Assembly (NCBI RefSeq): GCF_002995805.1
Contig: NZ_PVXL01000049.1
Coordinates: 1-51,476 of the forward strand
DNA: 51,476 nt
Reading direction: 5' to 3'
DNA from: Neomoorella stamsii
GTDB taxonomy: Bacteria > Bacillota > DSM-521 > Neomoorellales > Neomoorellaceae
Under the pieces are notes generated by a model. It was not told the DNA's origin. It was given only the letters and a program-made list of their open reading frames with translations, and made no database searches. Shown in pieces: positions 1 to 7,702 of this stretch (position 1 is its first letter; every line of letters starts with the position of its first letter). Both the position numbers and the translations under genes were made by a program.

Positions 1-9
1 GGGTAAGGC

Positions 10-528
10 ATGTTAAAAATGGTGGGGGGCGGGTTGATCATCCTGACCTGCGGCTTCCTGGGCCTGGAGATGGCCCGCGGTTTTAGCGCCCGGATTGAAC
101 AGCTGCGCCAGTTAAATGCCGGCCTGAAAATGCTGGAGACGGAAATAATCTATGGGGCTACACCCCTCCCCCTGGCTCTCACCCGGGTGGGGAACCAGCT
201 GGCCGGGCCAGTGGCTTTATTTTTCCAGGCCGTCGCCCGGGTGCTGCAAGAAAACGCTGCCGCCGGTGCCCTGGCGGCCTGGGAAAGGGGCCTGGAGGAA
301 CTCGGCCAGAAAGGAGCCCTGCAGCCCGGGGACCTGGAGATACTAAAGGCCCTGGGCCCCATGCTGGGTAACTCCGGCGCCAGCGACCAGGTCAAGAACC
401 TGGAGTTGACCCGCCAGCTCCTGGGGCAGCAGCAGCAGGCAGCCCTGGAAGAAAACAACCGCCAGGGCAAGATGTGGCGCACCCTGGGTTTCCTGCTGGG
501 GATAACCCTGGTGCTGCTGCTTTATTAA
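10..528 (+). CDS. spoIIIAB: Stage III sporulation protein SpoIIIAB
   Basis: Component of the SpoIIIA-SpoIIQ channel that links mother cell and forespore after engulfment. The 172-residue protein starts with a hydrophobic segment (residues 4-22), has a long helical middle rich in Leu, Ala and Gln, and ends in a second hydrophobic segment (about 155-171). This is the usual SpoIIIAB design, and the family fold resembles type II secretion proteins of the GspF class. A GGTAAGG sequence just upstream serves the ATG. It is the first gene seen of the spoIIIA operon; spoIIIAA should lie just outside the window. Identification rests on this layout plus the unmistakable gene order behind it. Confidence 0.93.
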   Translation: MLKMVGGGLIILTCGFLGLEMARGFSARIEQLRQLNAGLKMLETEIIYGATPLPLALTRVGNQLAGPVALFFQAVARVLQENAAAGALAAWERGLEELGQKGALQPGDLEILKALGPMLGNSGASDQVKNLELTRQLLGQQQQAALEENNRQGKMWRTLGFLLGITLVLLLY

Positions 529-549
529 AGCTTCTGGAGGGAGAAAAAG

Positions 550-756
550 ATGCTGAGCGTAGATGTGAGCCTTATCTTTCGCCTGGCGGCCCTGGCCATT
601 ATCATTACCATTTTTTATACTTTCCTGAAACAAGCCGGGCGAGACGAATATGCCTATATGACCTTGCTTGCCGGCCTGGCTATAGCTTTACTCTGGGTTA
701 TTCCCCTGATTATGGATCTCTTCAAAGCCGTACAGGCTGTCTTCCAGCTGTATTAA
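550..756 (+). CDS. spoIIIAC: Stage III sporulation protein SpoIIIAC
   Basis: Small integral membrane protein of the SpoIIIA complex in the outer forespore membrane. At 68 residues it matches the family length, with two hydrophobic helices (about 8-24 and 36-60) joined by a short charged loop containing Arg, Asp and Glu. A strong GGAGGG ribosome site precedes the ATG. It sits 21 bases after spoIIIAB and 15 bases before spoIIIAD, so these genes are surely co-transcribed. SpoIIIAC and SpoIIIAD are related families. Confidence 0.93.
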   Translation: MLSVDVSLIFRLAALAIIITIFYTFLKQAGRDEYAYMTLLAGLAIALLWVIPLIMDLFKAVQAVFQLY

Positions 757-771
757 AGGGGTGCCCCCGGG

Positions 772-1161
772 ATGGAGATTTTCCAGATCGTCGGCCTGGC
801 CCTGACGGCTACCCTGATTATTGTCCTGGTGCGCCAGGCCCGGGGCGGCGATACGGCCCTTATCATCAGCCTGGTGGTAGGAGCAACCATTTTTCTCCTC
901 CTCCTGGACCGCATAGGCACGGTGGTCAAGGTCCTGGTCGACCTCTCGGAAAGGGCCGGTATCAACCAGTTTTACCTGAATACTATCTTAAAGATCATCG
1001 GCATTGCCTATGTCGCTGAGTTTGGCAGCCAGGTCTGCCGGGACGCCGGCGAAAATGCCATTGCCAGCAAGGTGGAACTGGCCGCCAAGGTGTTGATTAT
1101 GGTCCTGGCCATCCCCATTATTGTAGCGATACTGGAAAGCATAATCCGCCTGCTGCCGTAG
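772..1161 (+). CDS. spoIIIAD: Stage III sporulation protein SpoIIIAD
   Basis: Membrane protein of the SpoIIIA complex, 129 residues. The N-terminal part resembles SpoIIIAC (helices near 4-20 and 30-46). A conserved amphipathic middle containing the YLNTILKIIGIAYVAEFG stretch follows, and a last hydrophobic segment (about 103-126) closes the protein. The length and the middle stretch are typical of the family. AAAGGGG upstream of the ATG is the likely ribosome site. The gene lies between spoIIIAC and spoIIIAE in the standard order. Confidence 0.93.
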   Translation: MEIFQIVGLALTATLIIVLVRQARGGDTALIISLVVGATIFLLLLDRIGTVVKVLVDLSERAGINQFYLNTILKIIGIAYVAEFGSQVCRDAGENAIASKVELAAKVLIMVLAIPIIVAILESIIRLLP

Positions 1162-1207
1162 ATAAAAAGAACCGCAATAACCGCCGTCAGAGAAAAGGTG
1201 AAATGCA

Positions 1208-2503
1208 GTGCCCGGGATTTTGATTAATAGAAACCTCTCACATCTCAATAGCTGCGCTGCCATGGTACCGGCAATACCTGCACGAAAACTGCTGGTGGGG
1301 TTAATTTTTATTGTCCTGTACGGTATTTATACCGGGCTGGCTGCACCGGCGGCCCTGGCCTATTACCCGGTACCGGCCACCGGGACAGAAGCGGCGGCTG
1401 CCATGACCCTGGACGATCAACTGCAACGCCAGATGGCCAGACTCAACCTCGGCGGCATCGATACTTTCCTTAACCAGCTGGACCGGGAAGTGGGCCAGTA
1501 CCTGCCCCGCTTTAGCTTTCAGGAAATCCTGGCCAATCTCCGCCAGGGGAAGTTGCCCCTGGACCCGGCGGCCGCCGGGCGGGGGTTGCTTAAGTATCTT
1601 TTCCACGAACTCCTGGCCAGTGGTGCCCTGTTGGGCCAGCTCCTTATCCTGGCCGTAGCCTGCGCCGTCCTGCAAAATTTACAGGCAGCCTTCAGTGAGG
1701 GAACTATCAGTACCCTGGCGCGGGGGGTGGCTTTCCTGGCCCTGATTACCCTGGCCCTGACCTCCTTCACCCTGGCCGTCCGTACCGGGGCAGAAGCCAT
1801 TGACCGGATGGTGTCCTTTTTCCAGTCCTTGATCCCGGCCCTGATTAGCCTGCTGGCAGCTACCGGCGGCATAACTGCCTCGACTTTGTTGCAACCGGTC
1901 TTGATATATACCGTAACCCTCACCGGTACCATCATGCACAATGTTCTCTTTCCCCTTTTGTATCTTACGGCCTGCCTTACGGTAGTCGGCCGGATCGCCG
2001 ATCGCTTTCAGGTGTCCAAACTGGCCGGGCTCCTTAAACAGGCCGCCATGGTCGCCCTGGGGCTGATGATGACCGTTTTCACCGGAGTGTTATCCGTTTA
2101 CGGGATCGCCGGTTCAGTGGCCGACGGGGTGGGCCTGCGGGCCATTCAATTTGCCACCGATGCTTTTTTACCTGTGGTCGGCGGCATGCTGTCCGATGCC
2201 GTCGAAACCATTGCCGGGACAACCCTGCTTTTGAAAAGCGCCGTCAGCCTGGTGGGAGTAGTCATTATTTTTTTCCTGGCGGCCTTTCCCATGTTAAAGA
2301 TCCTCTCCCTGGTGGTGGTTTACAAAGTGGCGGCGGCCGTGGTCCAGCCCTTCGGTGAGGAACAACTGGCCGACGCCCTGGACGGCATCGGCGGGGCTTT
2401 AACCATGGTCTTTGCCTGTGTGGCGGTGACGGGGTTAATTTTCTTCCTGGCTGTAGCCGTTATCGTCGTCCTGGGTAACATCACGGTAGCCTTAAGGGGG
2501 TAG
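1208..2503 (+). CDS. spoIIIAE: Stage III sporulation protein SpoIIIAE
   Basis: Largest membrane component of the SpoIIIA channel, 431 residues from a GTG. An N-terminal signal-like hydrophobic segment (about 27-51) is followed by a hydrophilic, Gln-rich region (about 60-135) and then about seven hydrophobic helices to the C-terminus. That is the known SpoIIIAE pattern. An in-frame ATG at 1262 would remove 18 residues and place the signal segment closer to the start, so the exact start is open; AAAAGGTG precedes the GTG. It ends 8 bases before spoIIIAF. Confidence 0.92.
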   Translation: MPGILINRNLSHLNSCAAMVPAIPARKLLVGLIFIVLYGIYTGLAAPAALAYYPVPATGTEAAAAMTLDDQLQRQMARLNLGGIDTFLNQLDREVGQYLPRFSFQEILANLRQGKLPLDPAAAGRGLLKYLFHELLASGALLGQLLILAVACAVLQNLQAAFSEGTISTLARGVAFLALITLALTSFTLAVRTGAEAIDRMVSFFQSLIPALISLLAATGGITASTLLQPVLIYTVTLTGTIMHNVLFPLLYLTACLTVVGRIADRFQVSKLAGLLKQAAMVALGLMMTVFTGVLSVYGIAGSVADGVGLRAIQFATDAFLPVVGGMLSDAVETIAGTTLLLKSAVSLVGVVIIFFLAAFPMLKILSLVVVYKVAAAVVQPFGEEQLADALDGIGGALTMVFACVAVTGLIFFLAVAVIVVLGNITVALRG

Positions 2504-2511
2504 GGCGGAAG

Positions 2512-3132
2512 TTGCTGGTTAAAATCGGCGAGATTGTCCGCCAGGTAGCCCTGATTGCCTTGCTGGCGGCCTTCCTGGAAATGCTCCTGCCGGAAAAAAA
2601 GATGACCCGTTACGTCCGGCTGGTTTTAGGGCTCTTTGTGGTGGTGGCTATTTTGACGCCCCTGGTGGAAGGTTTGCGTTTCGGGCCGGAGCTGGATGTT
2701 ACCGCCTGGGACCTGCGCCTGGACCCGGTGGCCGCCGCCCCGGTGCAGCAGGGCCGGGAAATGGCCCGGGCCAATGAAGAGGCGGCCCTGGAAATTTACC
2801 GCGACCGCCTGGCCGGGCAGATCAAGGCCCTGGTTTCCCTGGTACCGGGGGTAAAGCAAGCAGAGGTACTGGTGAGCTTGACCGGGGATAAGGAACACCG
2901 GGGGGCCATTCGCCGGGTGGTGATAACCGCCACCCTGGCCGGACCGGAGACGGCAAAGGGAGGCGGGGATGCACCGCCTCCGCCTGCCGGCAACCTGCCT
3001 CCTAAAATTACCGCAGCCGAAGTCCAGCAGATTAAATCCAGGATTGTCGCCATGATTACCCACTTTTATGGGCTTGAACCCGGCCGGGTAGAAGTGCGGA
3101 TATATGGAGGTGTTGCCAATGGACAAAAATAA
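2512..3132 (+). CDS. spoIIIAF: Stage III sporulation protein SpoIIIAF
   Basis: Component of the SpoIIIA complex, 206 residues from a TTG start. Two hydrophobic segments (about 10-24 and 34-52) anchor the protein. The soluble C-terminal domain (about 90-206) has the ring-building-motif character known for SpoIIIAF, including LVSLVPGVKQAEVLVSL and a final basic/acidic beta region. The family forms part of the channel ring. GGGCGGAAG lies at the end of spoIIIAE and can act as ribosome site. The gene overlaps the start of spoIIIAG by 14 bases. Confidence 0.92.
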   Translation: MLVKIGEIVRQVALIALLAAFLEMLLPEKKMTRYVRLVLGLFVVVAILTPLVEGLRFGPELDVTAWDLRLDPVAAAPVQQGREMARANEEAALEIYRDRLAGQIKALVSLVPGVKQAEVLVSLTGDKEHRGAIRRVVITATLAGPETAKGGGDAPPPPAGNLPPKITAAEVQQIKSRIVAMITHFYGLEPGRVEVRIYGGVANGQK

Positions 3133-3742
3133 GTGGCCGGGCTGGCGAATACTACCCCAGAAACCGCCCTGGTACCTCTGGCTGGCTGTTGGCGCTCTTA
3201 TTTTGGGGAGTATCTTTATTAGTATCGGTAACCTTAACAGCTCCAGCCAGCGCCAGGGGGGGCAACCGGCAGGACAAACAGCCAGCCAGCCTGGACCGGA
3301 CCGGCAAGAAACGGAATTGATGCTCACGGCCAGGGAATTGGAAGTACAGCTGCAGGGGATATTAGAGCAAATTGCCGGAGCTGGCAGGGTGGCGGTGCGG
3401 GTGTCTTTAAAGGCCAGCCCCTTAAAGGAGTTTGCCACCAATACCAAGACGACCAAACACAGCGTGGAAGAGAAGGATCAAAGCGGTGGTACCAGGGTAA
3501 CTACCGACAGCAACGAAGATGCGCAGCTGGTCATGGCCAGGAACGGCCAGCTGAATAGCGGTGAAGCGCCGGTAGTAGTCCGCGAATCGCAGCCGGAAGT
3601 CCTGGGGGTAGTGGTGGTGGCCGAAGGGGCGAATGATCCCCAGGTCCGGGCGTTATTCATCCAGGCGGTGCAGACCCTGTGGGGCCTGGCGCCCCACCAG
3701 GTGCAGGTGCTGCCTATGGAAACCGGAGGGAGCCGTAAGTAA
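3119..3742 (+). CDS. spoIIIAG: Stage III sporulation protein SpoIIIAG
   Basis: Ring-forming component of the feeding channel between mother cell and forespore. The ATG at 3119 is chosen because a GGAGG lies 8 bases upstream (3106-3110); a start at 3104 would lack one. The 207-residue protein has one membrane segment (about 22-40), a Gln/Ser-rich linker, and a C-terminal domain (about 75-205) ending in VRALFIQAVQTLWGLAPHQVQVL, the ring-building motif shared with SpoIIIAH and EscJ-type secretion proteins. It overlaps spoIIIAF, which implies coupled translation. Confidence 0.92.
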   Translation: MDKNKWPGWRILPQKPPWYLWLAVGALILGSIFISIGNLNSSSQRQGGQPAGQTASQPGPDRQETELMLTARELEVQLQGILEQIAGAGRVAVRVSLKASPLKEFATNTKTTKHSVEEKDQSGGTRVTTDSNEDAQLVMARNGQLNSGEAPVVVRESQPEVLGVVVVAEGANDPQVRALFIQAVQTLWGLAPHQVQVLPMETGGSRK

Positions 3743-3792
3743 CTATTACTGTTCTTCTAATTAAACTTTCCAGATTTGGGAGGGGGAGAAAG

Positions 3793-4404
3793 ATGCTTAA
3801 GATAGGCGAAAAAGGACGGGTGATCATAGCCCTGATGCTGACCTTTGGTGTCCTGGCTTACCTGGTCCAGGGAGACCGGCAGGGAACAAAGCCGACAGGT
3901 GTAGACCTGCCCCTGGAGCGACCCGTCCAGCAGGCCAGCCAGGCCGATACCAGTGGAGCCACTAAGGTAGCGGCGCCAATCAAGGACCAAGCGGCGGTTG
4001 CCGGTCCTAAGGCAGAGGACATTCTCAAGGAAGCGAGTTCTAAAGCTGAAGGTGGTGCCGCCTTCTTCATCGAGTACCGCCTGGAAAGGGATCGCCAGCG
4101 CAGCCAGCAGATCGCCCTGCTCAAGCAAATTATCGATAACCCCAATTCCGGTGGCGAGGGCAAGCAGGAAGCCCAGAAAAGGCTGGTGGAACTGACCCAG
4201 CAGATGGACCTGGAGATGCAGCTGGAAAAGCTCATTGTCGCCAAAGGGTATAAGGACGCGGCGGTTTTCATCCAGCCCAATGCCGTAAACGTTATTGTCA
4301 TGGCCGACAAATTCGGCGACGAGGACGCCAACAAAATCGGCGACCTGGTCTCCCGCTCTACCGGCCGCCCCCGGGAGCAGGTAAGTATGATTCATAAGAA
4401 GTAG
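3793..4404 (+). CDS. spoIIIAH: Stage III sporulation protein SpoIIIAH
   Basis: Mother-cell partner of forespore SpoIIQ; in the family the two meet in the intermembrane space and build the SpoIIIAH-SpoIIQ ring. The 203-residue protein has a single membrane segment (about 10-27), a variable linker rich in Gln, Ala and Lys, and a C-terminal EscJ-like domain (about 85-203) with the conserved YRLERDRQRSQQIALLKQII and FGDEDANKIGDLV stretches. GGGAGGGGG gives a very strong ribosome site. It is the last gene of the spoIIIA operon and is followed by a hairpin. In B. subtilis accB comes next; here an accessory island intervenes. Confidence 0.94.
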   Translation: MLKIGEKGRVIIALMLTFGVLAYLVQGDRQGTKPTGVDLPLERPVQQASQADTSGATKVAAPIKDQAAVAGPKAEDILKEASSKAEGGAAFFIEYRLERDRQRSQQIALLKQIIDNPNSGGEGKQEAQKRLVELTQQMDLEMQLEKLIVAKGYKDAAVFIQPNAVNVIVMADKFGDEDANKIGDLVSRSTGRPREQVSMIHKK

Positions 4405-4427
4405 ATAAAGTTAGATAAAGTAGAAGC

Positions 4428-4472
4428 AAATACCCGTGTTTGCAGAGAATATGTGAGCCCTGGGTATTTTTG
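4428..4472 (+). terminator. Probable terminator of the spoIIIA operon
   Basis: An inverted repeat AAATACCC (4428-4435) / GGGTATTT (4462-4469) ends in a T-rich tail shortly after spoIIIAH. The loop is long (26 bases), so it is weaker than the other terminators in the window. Confidence 0.5.
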
Positions 4473-4521
4473 AATAGCTTTTTTGTCCTGGTAAGTGCCT
4501 GCAAAAGTAAAGAGCACATAC

Positions 4522-4550
4522 TTGATAAATGGTGGCATATTTGATACCAT
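4522..4550 (+). promoter_or_regulatory. Candidate promoter and operator of hicAB
   Basis: TTGATA (4522-4527) and TACCAT (4545-4550) are spaced by 17 bases, a SigmaA-like layout. The stretch between them also carries an interrupted dyad, ATGGT (4529-4533) / ACCAT (4546-4550). HicB proteins with a ribbon-helix-helix tail usually repress their own operon, so this dyad is a reasonable operator. Confidence 0.5.
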
Positions 4551-4573
4551 ATTTTTAGAGGCAGGAGAAAGAA

Positions 4574-4825
4574 ATGAGCCAAATTGAGAAACTTCTCAAG
4601 GCGATAAAAAGAAATCCCAGGGGTGTGCCCTGGGAAGATATTGATAGAGTGCTTAAATATTATGGTTTTGATTGCCGTCATCAAGGGGGTAGCCATTATA
4701 ATTACTATCACCCTGAACTTGTTGAGATTTTAACGATTCCCCGCAGGAGGCCGGTTAAGGCCGTATATGTTAAGAAAGCGCTAGAATTAATCGGTAAGCT
4801 TGAGGAAGGGAAATCCGATGCGTGA
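4574..4825 (+). CDS. hicA: HicA-type toxin, mRNA interferase
   Basis: Small 83-residue protein of the HicA (YcfA) family, which cleaves mRNA using a histidine in a double-stranded-RNA-binding-like fold. The family signature is visible: an N-terminal helix, the stretch VLKYYGFDCRHQGGSHYNYYHP with the GGSH histidine at about residue 40, then a beta strand (EILTIPRRRPVKAVYVKKAL) replacing the usual KPGTL region. GGCAGGAGAAAG supplies the ribosome site. It overlaps hicB by 8 bases in the toxin-first order usual for hicAB. It lies in the accessory island and appears intact, unlike the second HicA-like gene near 12.1 kb. Confidence 0.87.
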   Translation: MSQIEKLLKAIKRNPRGVPWEDIDRVLKYYGFDCRHQGGSHYNYYHPELVEILTIPRRRPVKAVYVKKALELIGKLEEGKSDA

Positions 4826-5207
4826 TAAAACATTAGATTACTATCTTGATCTCAACTATGAGGTATCCCTTCGCCGCCTTACAGAGGAGGAAGGCGGTGG
4901 ATGGCTGGCCAGCATACCCCTTTTGCCGGGTTGTATGTCGGACGGGGAAACACCGGCAGAGGCCCTGGCTAACCTGGAAGATGCTAAAAAGGGCTGGATT
5001 GAAACTGCTTTAGCATTACAAAGGGATATTCCCGAACCGGATAACGCTGAAAAATATAGCGGAAAGTTTACCGTTCGCCTTCCTAAATCCCTCCACAGGG
5101 CTATTGCCACCAAAGCGCAAGAGGATGGAGTCAGCCTCAATCAAATGGCTATTTATCTTCTTTCTTTAGGGCTAGGTAAGTCACCAAGAAGAAGGAAAGT
5201 TAAGTGA
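4818..5207 (+). CDS. hicB: HicB-type antitoxin with ribbon-helix-helix tail
   Basis: Antitoxin partner of HicA. The start at ATG 4818 is preferred over an upstream TTG (4800) because GAGGAAGGG lies at the right distance. The 129-residue protein has the HicB partial RNase-H-like fold (about 1-60: YEVSLRRLTEEEGGGWLASIPLLPGC, then DGETPAEALANLEDAKKGWIETAL). A ribbon-helix-helix DNA-binding domain follows (about 80-118, GKFTVRLPKSLHRAIATKAQEDG then VSLNQMAIYLLS). The family binds HicA and represses the operon. The last residues are basic (SPRRRKVK). Confidence 0.9.
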   Translation: MRDKTLDYYLDLNYEVSLRRLTEEEGGGWLASIPLLPGCMSDGETPAEALANLEDAKKGWIETALALQRDIPEPDNAEKYSGKFTVRLPKSLHRAIATKAQEDGVSLNQMAIYLLSLGLGKSPRRRKVK

Positions 5208-5462
5208 AAATAGCTGAATTCGCTAGCATATAGATGCGTTTTTGGGTCCTCCAGGTAGCCTCCGGAGAACCGACAAAAGCGGAAACCTTGGGCTTAAGAG
5301 AGATTGCTATTTTTAAAACCGGCGTTACCCTCTAAAACCCCTTCCCCGAGTTAAATCTTACTTTATGATCCAAATGACCATAAAACGGAGAGGGTACGGT
5401 GATGATACGGGGATGGTCCGGATCAGTCAGTTAAGTTATACTTAACTGAAAGAAAATAAAAC
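5208..5462. other. Intergenic stretch without a recognisable gene
   Basis: No credible coding region is visible between hicB and the convergent terminator. It contains a perfect 9-bp dyad (5427-5435 / 5441-5449, arms TCAGTTAAG / CTTAACTGA, 5-base centre). This could be a regulator-binding site or a second hairpin in front of the terminator. Otherwise nothing was recognised. Confidence 0.5.
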
Positions 5463-5492
5463 AGCCCTGCTGGAAATACATGCAGGGCTTTT
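5463..5492. terminator. Bidirectional terminator between hicB and the cyclophilin-like gene
   Basis: Arms AGCCCTGC (5463-5470) and GCAGGGCT (5482-5489) form an 8-bp stem with an 11-base loop. TTTT follows on the plus strand, and TGTTTTATTTT follows on the minus strand. It can end transcripts from both sides, and most plausibly ends the minus-strand gene at 5546. Confidence 0.7.
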
Positions 5493-5545
5493 ATGATTAG
5501 CGGATTAGCGGCAATACTCGCAAAGCCCCTTATGCAAATGACTGG

Positions 5546-5923
5546 TTACCTTGCACCTGCAGCGCGGATTTCTACTTTAGCACCGTCAGGTACTTTTTTT
5601 AACAGCCCAGGATCGCTTAAGATGCGCCCGATTTTATTTACCGGGCTGGCGGCGCGGGGCTTGTCATCAATACTAGCGGGCGTAGGCCCAAAAAACAGGC
5701 AAAAGGAGTGACCCGGCGGCCAGTAGGCGATGTCACCTATTTCCATATCCTCCGTCGCACCTTTTTCCAGGCCGGCTTTAACCGGGATAGGGAAATAAAT
5801 TTCATCGCCCCAGGTATTTACCCGGCTGGTTATGGGCAGGGCTGCCTGGACTTTGCTAGCGGTTTCGCTATCGTTTAGCTCGGCAAGAACGGTTAACTCA
5901 CCAAAATTGATGGCAATTTGCAT
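5546..5923 (-). CDS. Cyclophilin-like fold protein
   Basis: A 125-residue protein of the small prokaryotic cyclophilin-like family (beta-barrel fold, PF04126/PF18050 type). Typical landmarks are the N-terminal strand MQIAINFGELTVLAELNDSE, the GDEIYFPIPV strand, MEIGDIAYWPPGHSFCLFFGPTP in the middle, and NKIGRI near the end. Members lack proven prolyl-isomerase activity and their biological role is unknown. GGGGGTAATATT precedes the ATG. It stands alone on the minus strand inside the island, with its own terminator downstream. Confidence 0.8.
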   Translation of the reverse strand: MQIAINFGELTVLAELNDSETASKVQAALPITSRVNTWGDEIYFPIPVKAGLEKGATEDMEIGDIAYWPPGHSFCLFFGPTPASIDDKPRAASPVNKIGRILSDPGLLKKVPDGAKVEIRAAGAR

Positions 5924-6140
5924 ATAATATTACCCCCGGCAATGAATTTCCAGGCATATTTTAGCATATGTAAGGATGTGCCTCAATAATATATTTTGCT
6001 TGTGGCATAATAAGCTGTAAAAGGCCTGGCGGGTATGCTGACCGAAGAAGAAGTTCCCCACTGGAAAGATGAAGAAGCCATCAATAAATGGTTAGATGAT
6101 AACCGGAAGGCCCATACGGAAGTGAATTCGGACTTAGGAG

Positions 6141-7079
6141 ATGACCAGCAGGTTGCGGGGAAAACAGCCCCTATTTGTTTTATTTCTCCTGCTACTAGCG
6201 GTAGTAATTGCAGGGGGGTTGCTGATGACTCACAGGGCCGTACGATTACCACCGCGGGTGGAAGAGCTTCCCGGGCCGGTGCCGGCCCGGCGAAACGCTT
6301 ATTATGTCAGGGTAGCCGTAGCCGATGTCCGGGCCAACCCCTACCAGGGGGCGGAGCTAGTTACCCAGGCCCTGCTGGGGGATGAGGTCAAGGTATTGAA
6401 GCAGGAAGGGGATTGGTTACAGGGCCGGGTACCCGACGGTTATATCGGGTGGTTGAAAACAGCGGATGTGGTCCTGGACACTCCCCCGCCGGCCCTGGAT
6501 CTGGCAGTTGTGACCATTCCCCGCGCCTTACTGTACCGGCAGCCGGGAGGTGCGGACGCCGCTGGCGAAGCCTTAATGGCTACCGACCTACCGCTGGTGC
6601 AGCAAAAAGAGGGGTGGATGGAAGTCTGGCTCCCCGGCCGGGGCACGGCCTGGCTGGCGGCAAACGAAGTTGAGGTCTGGCCCGGGGGGAAGGTGAAAGG
6701 GAAGCGCAGCGGCGAGGATATAATCCAGACAGCTGAACGCTTGCGGGGAGCACCTTATCTCTGGGGCGGGGTCAGCCTTCACGGCATCGACTGTTCCGGG
6801 CTGACCTATATTGCTTACTATTTAAATGGCGTCCGGCTGCCCCGGGATGCCGATCTGCAATTCCAAGTGGGCCGGCAGGTGGCCCGGGAGGAACTGCAAC
6901 CGGGCGACCTGGTCTTTTTCAATACGGAAGGAACGGGGAGCCTGCCCACCCATGTCGGTATTTATACCGGCAACGGGGAGTTCATCAATTCCCGTTCCGG
7001 CCGGGGCGTCATATTCAGCCGCCTGGACGAACCGTTATTTGCCAGGGGGTACCTGGGAGCGCGGCGTTACCTGCCGTAA
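6141..7079 (+). CDS. SH3-domain and NlpC/P60 cell-wall endopeptidase
   Basis: Probable secreted or membrane-anchored peptidoglycan hydrolase that cuts the stem peptide. A hydrophobic N-terminal segment (about 8-28) acts as signal or anchor. Two SH3-like wall-binding domains follow (about 50-108, ADVRANPYQGAELVTQALLGD; and about 112-180). The C-terminal NlpC/P60 domain (about 192-312) carries the catalytic Cys in GIDCSGLTY, the His in LPTHVGIYTGNGEFI and a polar third residue (NSRSGRG). AGGAG touches the ATG directly, so a TTG at 6153 is an alternative start. In-frame TAG at 6135 excludes longer versions. Whether it has a sporulation or growth role cannot be read from context. Confidence 0.9.
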   Translation: MTSRLRGKQPLFVLFLLLLAVVIAGGLLMTHRAVRLPPRVEELPGPVPARRNAYYVRVAVADVRANPYQGAELVTQALLGDEVKVLKQEGDWLQGRVPDGYIGWLKTADVVLDTPPPALDLAVVTIPRALLYRQPGGADAAGEALMATDLPLVQQKEGWMEVWLPGRGTAWLAANEVEVWPGGKVKGKRSGEDIIQTAERLRGAPYLWGGVSLHGIDCSGLTYIAYYLNGVRLPRDADLQFQVGRQVAREELQPGDLVFFNTEGTGSLPTHVGIYTGNGEFINSRSGRGVIFSRLDEPLFARGYLGARRYLP

Positions 7080-7269
7080 CGGGTATTTGCGATAAAGCTC
7101 AACCGGAATTTAAAGGCGACGGGTATCCCAGATCGAAGCAGCCAAGGAGAACGCCAGGAAGAAGGACACTTACCAGAGCCTTATTCGCTCCTGAATAGCC
7201 GAGGCCATCCAGAGGGAGCGGAAGGAGCGGACATAAGGGGATAAGAAGACGCTAGAGCGAGAGCGAGGA

Positions 7270-7294
7270 GTGGCCATGATTGGGCCGCTTTTTT
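7270..7294 (+). terminator. Terminator downstream of the NlpC/P60 gene
   Basis: GTGGCC (7270-7275) and GGCCGC (7283-7288) pair with one G-T wobble and are followed by six T. The stretch 7080-7269 in front of it has only short broken reading frames and no recognised gene. Confidence 0.6.
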
Positions 7295-7321
7295 ATTGCC
7301 GCTGGGACGCACTGATAAGAG

Positions 7322-7620
7322 CAGATTATAGCAGACATCTGGAACAAGGGGATACTTTTCGGAAAGCCGCCTTCAACCCTTTCCAGGGCCGGAGGAACTT
7401 TTTTGCGAAGACAGGATAATCTTGGAGGAAACTGGTAATTTGTGTCGAATTTTTAACTTGATTAGATTAGCGGGAAAGAAAAACATAGCAATTAGATGCG
7501 GAAGCCGGAGCAAATATATCGGTCCGGCCTTTGTCTATGGTGAAACAAAGGGAGAAAATCATCAGAAACGGTCGCAAGGGAGGGCCGAAAATCTTGCTAG
7601 CCTTACCGGAAAAGAGCATG
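7322..7620 (+). repeat. Left, decayed copy of the leader and N-terminus of the response-regulator gene
   Basis: This stretch matches 8727-9240 with substitutions and two deletions. Shared blocks include CATACTTTTCGGAAAGCCG-like sequence, TTTCCAGGGCC, GCGAAGA followed by TTGGAGGAAACTGG, TTTGTGTCGAATTTTTAACT, and the region encoding the start of the response regulator (GGGCGAAAA, TTAGCCTT, CCGGAAAA). The left copy lacks the piece that in the right copy lies between two AACTTTTT repeats and that includes a TATAAT box. It encodes no credible protein: a short frame at 7422-7634 is only the decayed copy. The rest of the gap, 7621-7702, shows nothing. Confidence 0.75.
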
Positions 7621-7702
7621 TATACATATTTTAGGCTCTCAGCCTTCCAGTCAATGGTGCAGTGTTACGCTTAAAAGAAATGAATTTACGGCCAGCAAAA
7701 AA

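Noticed and set aside
5427..5449. 9-bp dyad as a second terminator
   Set aside because: It is A/T-rich and not followed by a T tract; it is more likely a protein-binding site or chance.
6035..6385. Open frame starting MLTEEEVPHWKDEEAINKWLDDN before and into the NlpC/P60 gene
   Set aside because: Its first 35-40 residues look protein-like, but most of it overlaps the hydrolase in another frame and no family was recognised. At best it is a remnant of a small gene.
7130..7250. Short frame reading IEAAKENARKKDTYQSLIRS, stop, IAEAIQRERKERT
   Set aside because: It looks like a decayed gene end, but is too short and interrupted to name. It was left as unassigned gap sequence.
7422..7634. 70-residue frame in front of the Rpn gene
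   Set aside because: It is the frameshifted left copy of the response-regulator leader, explained by the duplication, with no independent protein features.
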